Assembly: GCA_964023275.1 (NCBI GenBank)
Contig: OZ029915.1
Coordinates: 20,054,775 to 20,118,774 of the forward strand
Length of the DNA: 64,000 nucleotides
Origin: Norana najaformis
Taxonomy: Eukaryota; Annelida; Clitellata; Crassiclitellata; Hormogastridae
Direction of reading: 5' to 3'
This document shows positions 29,001 through 44,000 of the stretch, in pieces. The translations under genes and the position numbers were made by a program. Within the stretch, counting starts at the first letter, position 1. Each line of letters opens with the position of its first letter. The notes beneath the pieces were generated by a model. That model saw only the letters and a list, made by a program, of their open reading frames with translations. It was not told the DNA's origin and made no database searches.

Positions 29001-32000
29001 ATTTTATTTCGTCTTGGCAGAGTATGATCTCTGTTTTCATTAATGTCAGCTGGATAGGCTTCATTGGTCAGTTCCCATGCATGGTAATAAGGCACTCCAG
29101 CTGTGTAATTACCGTAAAACTTGTCATTCTGTCTGAACTTAATGCTATTTAGGATAGTGAGAGGTACTTAAAACAAGCTATACAAATTATAATTTGTCCA
29201 ACACATAATTTGTTGCCTCAAATGTTAGAACTGTTTCTGGGTATATTTGACCTGCTGATTCCAGAAAAGGCACCAGTTTTCTCCCAGCAGGTCTAGTTTT
29301 CGAGATATAGAACATTATGCCATATACCAGTCCTTGCCTCTGCTCGCCCATAAAACATAAGGCTATAGCTATAATTATGTAGTGCTCAATTTATTATGTG
29401 ATACACTAAATAAACATAATAATACAAATACTTAAAAGAAAATGGTAGTACCTGAAACTGTACTTATATGATACCAAACAGAACAAGTTTGTTATAAAAA
29501 TTTCAAGTCATTCGACACCGAAGAAGCTCCTTTTGTACGATTTCCGAGTGTGGCATCTGCCGGAACAATCGCGCATAATATTCCAGCAATAGTCTGCCAT
29601 CATGTGTGCATCCCATCTTCCTTGATATCGATTTTCCATTGTTTTGATGTCTTGGTGAAATCTTTCACCTTGCTCTTCGCTGAAGTCACCAAGATTCTCT
29701 GGAAAGCGATCTAAGTGACTGTGGAGATAATGGACTTTAATGCTCATGTTGCAGCCAAGCTTGTTGAAATGAAGAAGCATATCCTCTACTAGTTGTGCAT
29801 AATTGTCTGCCTTCTTGTTGCCAAGAAAATTTTTAGTTACAAGAACAAAGGAAGACCAGGCACAAGATTCGATTTCATTCATTGATGGTATGAAAAGTGG
29901 GTCATTCATAAGTTGCCTGATCTGTGGACCATCGAAGATTCCAGCCTTCAATTTTTCCATTGTAATTCCTGGTAACTTGTGTACTATGTATTCGAAGCAT
30001 GAACCTTCTTTATTCAAAGCCCTGACAAATTGTTTCATCAGGCCTAGCTTTATATGTAGTGGTGGCAGTATGATCCTATCTCGTGCCACCAAAGATTCCT
30101 TGATTACATTTTGAGCTCCAACCACCATGTCTTTCCTCGAAGGCCAATCTTTTCTTGTCCAATGTTCATGCTTGGCTCTACTGTCCCAAAGACACAAAAA
30201 GCAGGGATACTTTGTGTAGCCACTTTCTTGACCAAGGAGGAAATTTACCATCTTCAAGTCTACACAAATTACCCATTGATGTTCTTTGTATTTTATCTTT
30301 TCCAGTACTAAAGAGATGGCATTGTACTCTTCTTTCATCCTGGTGGAGTGACCGATTGGAATAGAACCAAATTTGTTGCCGTTATTTAAAAGCACACATT
30401 TCAGACTACGTTTTGAACTGTCGATAAAAAGACGCCACTCATCTGGGCTGTAATCCGACAGACCAATTTTCTTCAATAAGTTGCTGATGTCATTACAGAA
30501 TACTAGGTTGTTGTCTTCGGTAAAGAATGGCAGCAAATCCTTTTCTCTGTTTCTATAAATTGTAATTTTCGTTCCAGGCTGAAGTGCATTCTTTTCCTTT
30601 AGTCTGGACGCAAGCAATTCAGAGGACTCTTTGGAAAGATTTAAGTCCCTGATCAGATCACTCAACTCTTTTTGGTCAAAACGTTCACTGTGTGAAGTTG
30701 ATTGGAAATCACTGTCACTGCCCCCACTTTCTTCACTTTCGTCATCTTGTCCGATATTGGACATGCAAGTCTCATCGTCTGAGAGCTGAGGTAGTTCGCG
30801 AAAAGGTGGAACTGGTACAATATCCGAATGCGGAACAGGTCTCCTGGCTGAAGGTATATCAGGGTAAGACAACTTGTGACGATTATTTCGATTGATGCCT
30901 ATGATATTAACCATACAAAAGTAACAGTCGTCCAAGTGGTTTATCTGTTCCCTCCAAACCATCGGTACACCAAATTTCAGGCAGCTTCTCTTTCCAATTG
31001 TCCAGTGGCGCAATTGTTCAATACATGTTTTGCATACTGTATGAGGAGCCCATTGCTTATCTTGATCTCCAAGTTTGACACCAAAATAACCTACATATGC
31101 TCTTTTTACAAACTCAGAAATCGGTTTCCTGTTTGCTTTTAGTGTGTATTCCCCACAAATGTAGCAGAATATGTCTGGATGGTTAATGCAGCTCTGTCTG
31201 GAAGTAGCCATAACCTTAAGGATGTTCGCATCTGAGGAATTAAATGACTAACCTAAAAAATAGTAAGAACATGTAGTTATTTAATGCTCACATTCACAGA
31301 TTGTTCTTGCGACCAACTCTTAATATGCCCTAAGATGACTGCGGCTGCTCTAGCTTTCAGGAGGCGGTTTATATAGGCTATAAATGCTGACTTCAGCATA
31401 ATCTATTTACATAGTTCGAAACCATGAAACGCTGTATAAGCACAAATAAATTCTAAATGAGGCCATGAATTTAGTGCTGAGTAAGCTGTAGGCTACGGAA
31501 TAGTTATTTCGTTGAATCAGCAATATCTCAGCACGCGGCAAGATATGCTGATTTTACATTATAAGGATGTAGGCATTATATGAATCAGCAAGAATTATAA
31601 TTAGCCATAAATAAAGCTTATTATGACATTTTAGTTTTGCCAAAGACATCGTTTAAAGAGTGGACTGGGTTTTCTTTGCAAAATCGACGATATCTCAGAA
31701 ACTAGACCTGATGCACTCAATCCAATGACATTTTCTGAATCAGCGCCCAAAATTACCCCAAGAACAGGTCTAAAACCGAAGAAAAAAAAATTTTTCTGTT
31801 GGCCAGTGTTATCATATATTCAGATATAGCCTTCTAGTAAATATTTTAATTTATGTTTTGGTACATACCATAGTTGTCCAGACCTATTAGCGGTTTATGC
31901 GCGGTAGCCTACTTCCCAACTTCTAGCACAGGTATTTAAGCTTTAACTTATAAGATTTTAGGATAATTACTGTTCAAACCTCATAAATCTAAAATATATT

Positions 32001-35000
32001 TTTAAAATGCTGATAAGAGAGTGAGGATGAATGATATGGATCATGGGCTCAACACATTTATAATGAAATGTATCAATTATTGGTTGCGATGAGTTATAAA
32101 GGTTAACCAATACAAGCCATTATATAAATAACATATTTTAAATCATTTTTCTTAAAAGCTTTTTAGAATATACATGCAAGACAAGTGATCACATGTATAG
32201 ATGTCCAAGGCAAAAGTCCTGAGGAAAATGTTGGGGAGGGAAATGCCTAGAGGTGGAAATGTCTGAATCCTTAATGTCTGAACGTCTTAATTTCTTTCTC
32301 GAGATAGATGGCTCCTCCAATGAAAACTACCGCCAAGGTCTTTAAATAAATTAGAAATTGAAATCCCACTTCTCCAGTCCTTCCTAACAAACCTGCTTGA
32401 TCAGTCATGTCACAGCCCTGCTGGGTTTTACTTATTTATTTACCTAATATGGTTGCCCTTAATTCAAAACACCAGTACATACTTAACCACTACACATTAC
32501 ACATTGCAGAAAAACTCATAAGCCCAATGGCAGAGCTGTTTCTATCTTTAAAACATTCCTGCAGATGACATGGTGACTCAGAGGTAGTGTCCTTGTCCCT
32601 TGTATTCTCAGTTTCAAGTGTGCCAATAGGACACCATCTAATAATGACAAAGGGAAAATATTCTGTGCAGGGGTGCCTGTATCCCATAATTGTGTGTATC
32701 ACACCCTGTACGGATTACTCCTATTGTAAGTTTCAAACTATCCCTACGCAGCAGAATTGGCACTGTTCCAGCTGAGATATAAATGGCAAGTCCTGCACTG
32801 CACTAGCCTGCCCTCAAGATACCCGATACTCCTTCCTTACACAACTCCAGGTCAACTACTTACACAACCCTGGGTCAACAGTAGACACTTTGTGCTATAA
32901 TATTCATAAAATAATACAGAAGTCTGTTAACAAAAGCTGAATTGGAGATCAATGTAAGTGCTTTGGCAAAATAAACCACGAATATAATCAGATCAATAGA
33001 GAATCAAATTAGTCATGTGGCCATGCATACGACACAAATGGAGCAGGCCAAATGCAGTAAATTCCAGTGAAACAGGTAACATATCGACTGTCATCGCCCA
33101 CGATTCCTCACATGGCATGTTACCAAATGTCTTACTTACTGTAAGAGATGACAGGTAAACACAAGAAAGTTACAAAATATGTTACATATTTCTTTATTTA
33201 TCTAGTAACTAAAATATCCATGACACCATCTGTTGATGGCTAAGAATTGTTTATTGACTTGCACAAGGTCTCAACAAAGCAACCATATCAAGGAAGGCTA
33301 GAACTTGCAACCAACTGTCAGTTGTACTAATCTTCAGGTTATCAAGTGCTCTAATGCCCACAACAATACAAACTATGCATTAAGCCTAATACATACCGTA
33401 TATACTCGCGTATAAGTCGAGAAATTTTAGACTATTTCAGGTTGACGAAAAAGCTCTTCGACTTATACGCGCGACGCTAAATAGATAGATGATTTTCGGA
33501 CCGATTTTCGGACTGAAATTTAAACAATGCAAAAAGCGGACCTAAAATTACGTTTGTTTCAGTTGTCTGCTTTTTACATCATTTTTCAAGAGAAATGACA
33601 TTTTATATGCTTTCTGAATAAATATTGGTCAAAACGAAATATACTTCACTTATAATAATGTTATTGTATATATCATGCGTCAAAAGCGAATTCCTTTATT
33701 ATCGCCTGCTGAGACCTCCGCCCGAAGAAATGAAATATTATCAAGGTATGCATACCTTATTCCTAATCGTTACATCACGATTTCTATAGTGCCAAAAGCC
33801 ATGAAACCAACTTCAGCACTGGCTTAGTCTCATAATCGGAGTACGGAAACAAATAACCTACCGGGTAACATCAGAGTGCGAAATTCCAGTACAAATCAAA
33901 GTATTATGTGGCTAAAATTCGCTCCGTCCTTAGAAGTTGTTCATAACGAACTTTTAAATGAATGCAATGCAGTCTATTGCGTATAGAGCAAACTCGATTT
34001 TGAACTCCTTGATAAACAACGTGAATAGTGTGTAATGTCTCGCAACCAATACACAACCATAATCGTCTTCAGTGCCCTAAAAAGCAAAGTCGTTGGAACC
34101 AGCGTTTCCAAAAGCGATTAGTAAACATCATAATTGACAGGCTGGTAAGTCAGGCAGATTACGGAACCCCGATGCACATCAAAGTACCGGTATGAGTCGG
34201 TCAACATGGCTGAAATTCGCACCCAGTCCTTAGAAGTTGGTCACAAAGAACCTCTAAATAAACACAACCTACGGTCTATAGATTTTGCTATTAAAGCGTC
34301 GGGTTTCGCGTATATTTTATAAGATGAAGGATAATGCGCTAGGTGCAGTCAAAATGTATGTCCTGGGTATAGTGCTTGCGCACTATGCTGCGGTGCGCAT
34401 TATATGTGGATCAAAGTAAAAATCAGGCAAAATAATGCTATTGCGCGTTATACACAAGTGCGCATAATAACCCGGAAAATACGGTACATCAAAGAAAGAA
34501 CGAAAAATCAAAGGCTTTTGCTTCTTTAGAAGTAAAGGTATATAAAGCAATCCAGATTTAACATGAATCATAATTCCGTATTTCGAAGACTATAGAGCTA
34601 CGTAGTTTACAAATTGAATAATAGTTTTCCTGCTAAAATTTTTATTGCATTTATATTCAATACCGTTAATAAAAAATCGACTTATACGCGGGTCTTGAAT
34701 TTTGTACTAAATTTTCGGTCTAAAATCCGACTTCGACTTATACGCGGACGGACTAATACGCGGGTATATACGGTATACTAATACAAATTTCCATGATGTC
34801 ACATGAGAATGTTTTATAGTAATGAAATATTAACTGCTATGTGCAAATTACATGAACTACAGCTGAACAGAATTAAGCAGAGTAACCTGAAGCTAATCGA
34901 ACCTAATCTAATCCAGAAACCACTGTAAGGCTATTACTGTAAAACACAAGGTAAAACTGCATTCCATAATTTGCAGTCTGTCATGGACAAACCATTTGAG

Positions 35001-38000
35001 ATCCAAGAGGCCATAGCTTGTTCATAGTAGCAGACTTAGGATGAAGAAAGAAGCAGAGACAGAGTCACTGCTCTACCAAGTGAGACAAAGACAAAAAAAT
35101 GCAAGCACAAAGTATCCAGTGCAACATAATGCAACAATACAACCACAAGCAGTGAAATAAGTACCAAAAAAGTTAAGCCAACACAAAGCACGCAAAACTA
35201 CACAAGTAGCCACAAGTTACAGAATATATCAGTATTCAACATTTATTATTTTCATAGCCATGCAGATTTACAGTTACAATTAACACCTCAAGATCAACTG
35301 AAACTGGACTTGATTCAAATGGTTTACTGAAGACATTCAAGGATAAAATGCTCTAATATGTACAAAGCCCTTAGAACTGCTTCAAAAGAAAAGCGACAGA
35401 ATAACTTCACTACAGGTGTGTTTATCATGAGCACAATAATAAAGTGACCTATGAGTACAGGGTGGCAGCTTAGCAAGTCGTGGATATGACACAGACATGC
35501 AGAGAGAGTCAAGCAGTGCAAGCCCATTTATGAGTCAAACAGGTGACTATCCACAGACCGATGACCATCCAAGGATGCCAAGCCACCTGGTGCCAACTCG
35601 GCCCTCAATCTTTTTGGGGTTGGTAGTTGAGTACCAACACAAATTGGAAGGTTAAAAAAGTGTCTTGTTGCTTGATTGCTATAGTCATGTTTGCATCTCA
35701 GATCTTGACCTCAAGATCAAGTTTCTGAGAAGTTTCTATAGAGGCCTGTAAACAACACCTTTACTTTTTACTATAAGCAGTTACACACAAAACAAGTGTT
35801 TTGCATATTACTTTAGTAAGCTAGAAATGCACCATAACATACTGTCATTTTATATATGATATTGTCATTTGGGCCAATATCTCGAAATTTACATTGCCAC
35901 TGAAGTATCATACCATGTCATTCGTGGTTTATTTAACAATTTCACGTTGCCACACCTCTGGTGTTCAAATAAACGATATAGTAGCAGTGCCTTGCATTGA
36001 ATGCTGCAGTGACTGATCTTGGTCACAGCTGGGACTTGATCAGTCCTTTTTGCCAATGAAGGGACAGACAAATATAGTACATGTGTAATACACAATTTTC
36101 AAGGTATTTCTGTCAACATCTTCACATGTATGTTGCAAAGATCATCCTCAACATCTCATCTCCCATCGTATCCAGTTTTATGCTTGTGTATCTGGTTAAT
36201 TCTACCTGAGAAACAACAGTTAAACTGAAATGCATAAATGCCATTCTGCATTAATTGTTGTAGTTCTGAATCAGTTGGGTTCTGAATCAGATGAGATTCC
36301 AACTTATTAGCTTTTACTAGAATACTAGCCTCTAAGTGAATGGACAGATTTATTTAATTAGCAAACTGTGCAACTGCCTCTTACCTACTTCATTCTATAT
36401 TTAATCTAATGTAAAATAATAACTTCTAAAGTGCCATTGTAATAATGTGTTGGGCATATATCTGGTCAATGTACAGTAAATCTGTAAGGTAAATCAGACT
36501 TGCTTAGCTGCCCAGTCACAATCCAGAACAGAAACCACTGGAACAAAGAAACATCTTAGGTAGGGTAAAAGGGTAAAAGGGATCTCAAACAGATAGAACT
36601 TTGGCTGTCATCTAAAAGTCAACACAGACACAAACAGAGCTGACAAATGCACGAAGCGAGTTCAGAACCCCTTAAACGTGCAGGGATACAGAAGTCCTTC
36701 AATTAGATTAGATGAATTATATGAGATGACTTTGATTAAATAAATCAGGTGTGATGAAGCAGGCTTTAAACCATTAAATCTGATAATAATGGGTCACGGT
36801 AGTCCACTGGTTAGAGCGCTCAGCTTGTAACACGGATAGTATGGGTTCGAGCCACCCTTTAGGTTGATGTGTAGGGACCTTGAGCAAGTCCTTCACGCGC
36901 AATTTCATGTCAGCGCTTTCAACTGATGGTTAGTCATTAGATAGTGGCGCTTAACAAAAGGAAATAATAATAATAATGAATGATGTTGTGGCTTAGAACT
37001 GCGTCTACACACACAGTCAGAACACTGATCAAAGTCATACTTACTTAAGTTTTGCAGCATATTCATTTTCAATTGAACATCTTTCCTTCAGAAAATGTGA
37101 GAATTTCTCACAGAAATCGATTCCTTTTTGAGTGTATGCAGATACATGATCGAACTGGTCCTGCAAAGAGAAAAACCAACTTCTGAGCAAAACTTTGCTT
37201 CAAAATCCTTTCTTTAACAAATAGATCAACATGCGTCCTGTAATTGTGTAACTGTGTCACTCCAAAGAATCAGCCTCACTGTTGCATCACAGAATCTCAG
37301 ATTTCCCAGTTGCAGATGGCATTTGCAAATCTGGGGCTTGACACTGTTACAAGTCAACCAACTCACAATGGTAGAAGGACTCTAGTGATGTACAGACCAC
37401 ATACCATCCAAAAACACACAAAATCTAAAGCAGACTTAACTGATAATTTCAAACAGATTTGGAAAAAGCAGAGTCCAACACAGCCTATGACAAACTAATC
37501 TATCTACAAATGAACAAGATGTACAAACAACAGCCGCTTCACAAACAGCCTCTTGGCCTCTGAAAACCTAGTTAGTTTGTAGTTAGCACAAACCTAACAC
37601 ATACATTTGAGGTGAATATGCCTAGTTAGCAACACAATTTCACAATAAATTTAACTGTGACACACGGGAAGTAGAGTCTGAGCACTGAAAATAACATTGT
37701 TTAAAAACTTCTTCACAAGTCACTAAAATCAATACACATCCTATAAGTAGGAGGTAAAGATAAGAACAAATTTCAAGGACCTTCCTTCCTCTGGTGCTGA
37801 TTGAGTCTTGGCCTACCCAGTATCTTAAGGCTGGCCAAGGTCATTTGGTCAGTTCCAGACCATCAGCATGAGAAACAATTAAATTATAATATACAAACAG
37901 CAGCTATAAGCATAAACATTTCCATTAAAACATCAAATAATCTTAAGTGCATGCAATTAAATGTTGTTTTGAATAACATGATTTAACAACCTTATAATTA

Positions 38001-41000
38001 GTTTGCATTTTCACAATCTGAATGAAAGCAAATCAAGACTGATCTGTCGGAGCACAGGCAGTGTTTGTCTGACAGGCGAACATATTACTAAAAGCAAAAT
38101 GTCTCCAGATAATTCAGGAGTTTCCCTTTCAACGATTTCAACATCAATAGCCAACTGTGTACATTGCTCAACCAAATTTTATAACTATAACAGTCATTTA
38201 TTTATTTGATTAGTATCATTCATTCCTACATGCAGTAGGTTAGTCTGACACTTTTTAGTTACTACACTTCCAAAGTATCTAGTGTGTTTAAGGTTTGAAT
38301 TTTATAACAACACTTGAGAGTTGTTATATGACTACAACAGAGTTTCCTTGCCACTAGCATACAAACATGGCAAAGGAGGATTAAGTCTTTGTTTCTGGTT
38401 CACCAAGCCTTAATAATGCTCACCAAAAGCACATAAAATGTCTGACCAGCAATCATCATAAGCAAATGGTTCACAAACCATGTGTTGCTTTGAGGTACTT
38501 ACTTAGCCAGCCTTCAGTGAACTGTAGATGGTCTTAAAGACATTACACAATTATATCATCCACTCACCAACACACTTATGTAGATTTCCAAATCAAAGAC
38601 CACTTGATGTTGCTCTTTTGCTTATATTGCCATATACCAATACAGTAACTATTTCAGTTATAAGTTGAAGTGCAGGTTTGATAACAAAAAAATAAAAGAA
38701 AATTTTGGTACAGTACATAAGATTTAGTACAAGTGCTTTCACATTCTGAAATCTGGGAACCTGAAGATATCATGTCAAGGTTCAAAAGAGAACTTTCCAA
38801 CAAAACCATCAGAAGAATTGAGACAATTTCAAGCCCCAGGAACTCGGTACAAACCATAGCAATCTGGGTACGATGTTGGCAAGTGTGCAGTGTAGAGCAC
38901 AACATTCATTGAAGAATGCATGCATCTGGAAAAATTCATAAAGTGCCTTTCAAGAACCTCACAAAGACACTGGCTATATATAACACTGCCTTTATCATCA
39001 CCTTGTTGTGAAGACATAGTGAAATCTCTATTAATGAAAAAAGATAACATATTGTTAACAAAAGCTTCATCATCATCATCATCATCATGATCCATGGGCC
39101 GAGAGCCCGTAGGTGTCCACTGCATGCATTGTCACTTGTCTCCACAGTTCCCGATCTTGTGCTGTTCTTATCAAGGCGTGCAAGTCTTGCTTACACCAAT
39201 CCCTTATATCATCTGTCCACTCCCTGTTAGGTCTTCCTCGTCTCCCATTTCCGTCCATAATTCCCATCATCACGCTTTTTATTTTTCTACTGTCATCCAT
39301 CCTGCATATATGTCCAAACAAGCGTAATTTCCTTCTCATTATTACTTGTATTAGATCTTCTTTTATGCTCAGTCTTCTTCGAACCTCCGTATTTGTTACC
39401 TTCATTGTCCAATTCAGATGTAATATTCGTCTATAGCAGTACATTTCAAATGCTAATATCTTATCTTTATCCGTCTTTTTGATTGTCCATGCCTCACATG
39501 CATACAGAGCTGTGTTAAACACACATGTTTTCAAGATGTTTAGTTTGGTCTTATGGCTGATTTTCCTGCTTTTCCAGATGTTGTTTAGCCCTGCCATAAC
39601 TCCTTTTGCCTTTACTATTCTTGCCTTTATGTCTTTTGCGCAATCATTATTCCATGTCATGAGACTTCCTAAGTACACAAACTCCTTTACATTTTCAATC
39701 ACCTCATCTTGCATTTTAATTTCCATGTCTATTGTCTCCTTGCCAAATACCATTGTTTTTGTTTTATCCACATTTATTTTCAGTCCAGCATGTTCGGCAA
39801 GTAGGTTCAGTCCGCACACATTTTCCTGCAGCCTGTCGCAGCTGTTCTCCAACAGGTCAATGTCATCTGCACGCTTAAGGTTTATAACAAAAGCTTAAGG
39901 TTTTCATTAACAATAACTGTAACAAAAACTCAAGCAATAATGATAAAATAAAAACTAAACCGAAGAGGCAAAACTAACTAGAACTAAAATGAAAACTAGC
40001 TGTACTAACAGAATACATAACAAAAACCACAATGAAAACAAACAATAAAAACTTGTACATGACTGTTACTTTTACTTACTTACTCAAGACTCCATAATTA
40101 TGGTTTGGTAATTCTAGTGTATTTAAGTCTATGCATATGTCTATGGTTCTGTTGATTGTTCCCATCTATCAAATTTCCTCTTTTTGTGACACTTGGCTGT
40201 TCAACTTTCGAGGACATACTTTGATAAACTGAATGGATAACCAAAATGTCACTAGTTCACGCTAGCTGCAACAATCGCCTCAGCTGTAATAATCACCGAA
40301 GTATACTTTTAACAAGTTTCTGACAAGATTTACAAAGCTCATTCATAAATTTACTCTTACATAACACATAAACAAATCTGTGTTATGCCCTCATCTGAAG
40401 TCCTATACTGACTTGATTTCAGAAGAGTTCCTCCCTCTTCTGGAAGAGAAAGAGTGCAATAAACAGTCACAAGACTCTACCATTTTAAAGAGACTTTTTC
40501 TGAAAGCAGTAGATCTGAAACATAGCCATAATTGGCTGCTCTCATGGTGACCTAGATTCTTACCCAGCACAGTGCAATTTACCAGTTTACACAGTGTGTT
40601 AAGTAAAAAGCTGCTGGAGCTGCAGGCTTATCTGACATTCAGTGAGATCCACAACAGAACTTGTCAGCCCTGAGATAACACCACCTACCTACTCAAGCCA
40701 TCAATACCCTACACCTACTATAATAGCACACAGATATGCACATACCCAATCAACAAGATAAGCCATTATCTCCTGTTACTCGAGTGATTACACCCCTAGA
40801 CAGGTTGCGTACAGAGGAATTGTCCTAAATGTTATATATCCTAACACAACAGAAAGCTAGCAACTTGTAAACTGCAACAAATGGATTCAAACAAGCTAAC
40901 ATGAAGCCCTTAAAACCATACAAATATCTAAATCACAAAGACACAACTAACTTATTATCCATGTAACAGTCTGTTGTTCTGTCAGTCAGCAAACGCGAAG

Positions 41001-44000
41001 ACTGAGACAGATACACAGACAGACAAGCTGAAGGACAGATTTACATGGACTGACAAAAAAACATCAAGAAAAAAACAAAAAGACATAAAAGCCAAACTTG
41101 TTGTAAAATATAGTTTATGCTAATGTGGTTTTATTGATCAACTGTGGTCTTTGGGTTTGCTACACAATGCGTCTTGGTCTTGTCTTCGTACTGCCTTGTT
41201 TACCCTTATTGATCATTTGTGATCAATAACTATTGAACATGTTCCTTTGGTTCAGAAGACCAACTTTAAAACATTTTTAATGACAGAAGAACTTATTTAA
41301 AAGAGCAACAGGTAGCCCATATTGTTGATGTTTAGTTTTAGTATTGCTCTTATCACATGAGCAATTACAACACTGAAAGATCAGCCAATCCAAAGGATCA
41401 CACTTCTGAGCACAAGCTCATGAAAAACATCATACAACAAAAGTGTTAACTTTATCTTACATTAAAGAAGGCAGAAGGACGGATAAAAACATGTCCTCTG
41501 ACCTGATAGAACACGAGAGTTGCTTAACAGGTACAGTTCTGTCTCAGTTAATCTGAATCAATACTTCAGGTGATAAGGGGTTTGAAGGTAGTGGCTTCGT
41601 AACCGTTCAAATGTCACACACTGACTTAGGTTCAAAGTCTATGTCCCATGTTGATGTGATGCTACCCGGTATCTATGGCTTTATTAAATCCCTTATTAAC
41701 CAACTGAGACATATGAGGCAGTTTGAGGTTTATGCCCAAAAATTATAACATGACAGGAACAAAATTAAACAAGGTTATTATAAATCTAAGTTATACCTGA
41801 AAGTAAACTACAAAAACTACAATTCTACCCACTAGAATAAATATCACAAATTTAAAGTTAGAAGTTAAGCAATTCTACAATAGGCAAAACATTACAAGAT
41901 CAAAGTTAGGCTAAACAAATAACACAATGTCAAAGACCGAGGGGTTGGGCGGAGCAAGAAACAGTGAATGGGACAATGTAGTGATGACAAGGCGATAATA
42001 AGACTTACAACAGGTTGATCCTAGCGCGATGACTATGTGGATTTCTTGGAAGAGGACTTCACCGGACAACATTTTCCTGTGGTGATGAATAGGCCATGAT
42101 GACAACTCTCGAAAGCCAAATCTGAATTCAAAGGACAACTCTTGCCCACAACAATGAACAGATGGCAAGGAATTCAGATGAGGAATTGGGGGGGGGGGGG
42201 GATATTCCTTGCCCGGTGATGCTGAACAGAGTTCTCAATGGTGTCCCAAGACTTGATCAGCAAAGACCCCAGGTTTCAGATACACTTCAGCCACAATCTG
42301 GTGTCCCTCTGAGATACCTCAGCAAGTCATTTGTGTACAGACCCTTGAACTTGCAGGATACAGAAACTCTGCAGCTCTGTGGACCTTCCAGCCAACTTCA
42401 AAGCGAACTATGTGTTAGGGGAATGCCTAAGAACTCTAAACTGCATTCCAAAACTCCTCCCTCAGAATTATCCTCATGAATTTATACCCTGTCTTGCCTT
42501 GTGCAGTCTTGCCTTTGCCAGCTGAAAGTGGTTGCCCAACTCTTGGCAGTAACTGGAAGATAATATGGCTGGGTCCTGCATGAATAGGGGGAAGGGTATG
42601 CTCACTCTGCCTCAAGGATCGGGGTTAGATACACAGACATCAATACCTCTAGCTGCAACTGTCAACTACACATCAATTAACACACACAATATGAACTAAA
42701 TACAAGCAAAATAAAACTATGCCAAATAAATCTAAACAAATCTACACAAATGTTATCTATACATCAATTCAGATTTCCAATGTATATCCAGTCGAACTGA
42801 ATAGACCAAACTAATTAAACTAAACTGAATGAATTACTCAAATGTCCTACATCTATAGGTAATCTACACTAATTTAAACATCCTCAGAATTTACTATGCA
42901 GATCTAAGGCTGGGTTGACCTATTCGAATAAAAACACAGCCGCATAAAATAAACAACCGCAACCGAGATGTAAAGTCTCAACCTGAACTCTACAACATCA
43001 ATATTAATGCAACCTCAAAAGTGGACAAATGCTGTTTAATTTCTTAATACATATGGACATGTACATTTCAATACTTAAGCAGTTAGTAAGCAAGGCAAAG
43101 TCCACCCCACATGCATGCACATTCTTGACATTAGCCCACGATCCTACCCTAATATTCAACTTGCTCATCTGGTTATGAGAGCAAAGACAATTTAAGCGAA
43201 CAAACCTTTTCAGTTTTTCAACTGAAGCTCTTCTTGTGCATGTTTTTCAGCAGAGCTGTGTTTTGCTTTATCCCACAACTGAAAACTTATCTTTCATATC
43301 TCTCTTCCTGTGCATGTACACTCTGCAGAGTCTGTTTTGGATTTCATAAAATGACTAAGAACCAAGATGCTTCTAATCACATTTCTCTCATGGGTTGTTA
43401 TAGTGGTTTCTTTTCTGAATTTTGGCTGTCTGATTCTCAGCTTGAGCTGTCATGTATCATTTTGGCAGAATCAATCAATGCCTAGTGCATTATTAAAGTG
43501 GCACCATAGATTTGGTTATAATTTCCAGATCAAAATCTTCTGTATGCCATTTCCAATTCCTCTGTATAGCTCTGCTGCATTCTGACCAGTCTGAACTCAG
43601 ATCGTGGCTAACAAAGTGTTTTCACTTAGACTGACGCCCAGTGTTATTATTCCAGCAGTACTTTAAATTAGATTTGAACTTAGAAGAATAGAAAAGCTGA
43701 AGCATTTGCGTTGCTTTGACATGGATTTCTATATATTTTTGGTTCTAGAATGGCATAATAACATTAATACTGAGTAAAACCAATCCACTCAGAAACTAAA
43801 CCAGGTGGCATGATGGATGACTGCCACCATGTCCTGCATTCAAATCCCGGTCTGACTTGTGAAACTGGCAGTTCGCTGTCAAGTAATACAAACTGTAAGA
43901 AGTCCGGTTACAGCATTGCCAAATGTTACTTTTGCAAGAGTTAATATATCCTTCTTTCCCAGGTGCATAAATCTGAGATATGTTCTTGAATTAAACAAGT

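Larger units (their letters stand above)
29193..31808 (-). mobile_element. TIR transposon copy 1 with intact transposase-like ORF
   Basis: About 2.6 kb bounded by imperfect inverted repeats of roughly 115 bp. The left end carries GCTGATTCCA (29254) and GCAGGTCTAGTTT (29287). The right end carries the reverse complement of GCTGATTCAG (31735-31744) and of CAGGTCTAGTTT (31699-31710). The outer right end reads CACTGGCCAACA inward; the left reads TTTGTCCAACA. TTAT lies just outside both ends (29187-29190 and 31809-31812), a possible target duplication. The element is in intron 2 of the F-BAR gene, same orientation. The inverted repeats match those of copy 2 at 50756-53164, which defines the family. 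Confidence 0.8.

Noticed and set aside
29803..31142. Plus-strand open frames across the transposase-like gene
   Set aside because: They are opposite-strand shadows of the 567-codon ORF.
35033..35090. Minus-strand tRNA-like A box
   Set aside because: TGGTAGAGCAG is present but no B box follows at the right distance.
41911..42479. Overlapping open frames on both strands around 42 kb as a possible gene
   Set aside because: No family resemblance, no convincing splice sites, and a 14-G run inside the plus-strand frame; nothing favours coding.
43806..43860. tRNA gene or SINE near 43.8 kb
   Set aside because: The B-box-like ATTCAAATCCC is good but no proper A box or cloverleaf could be drawn.
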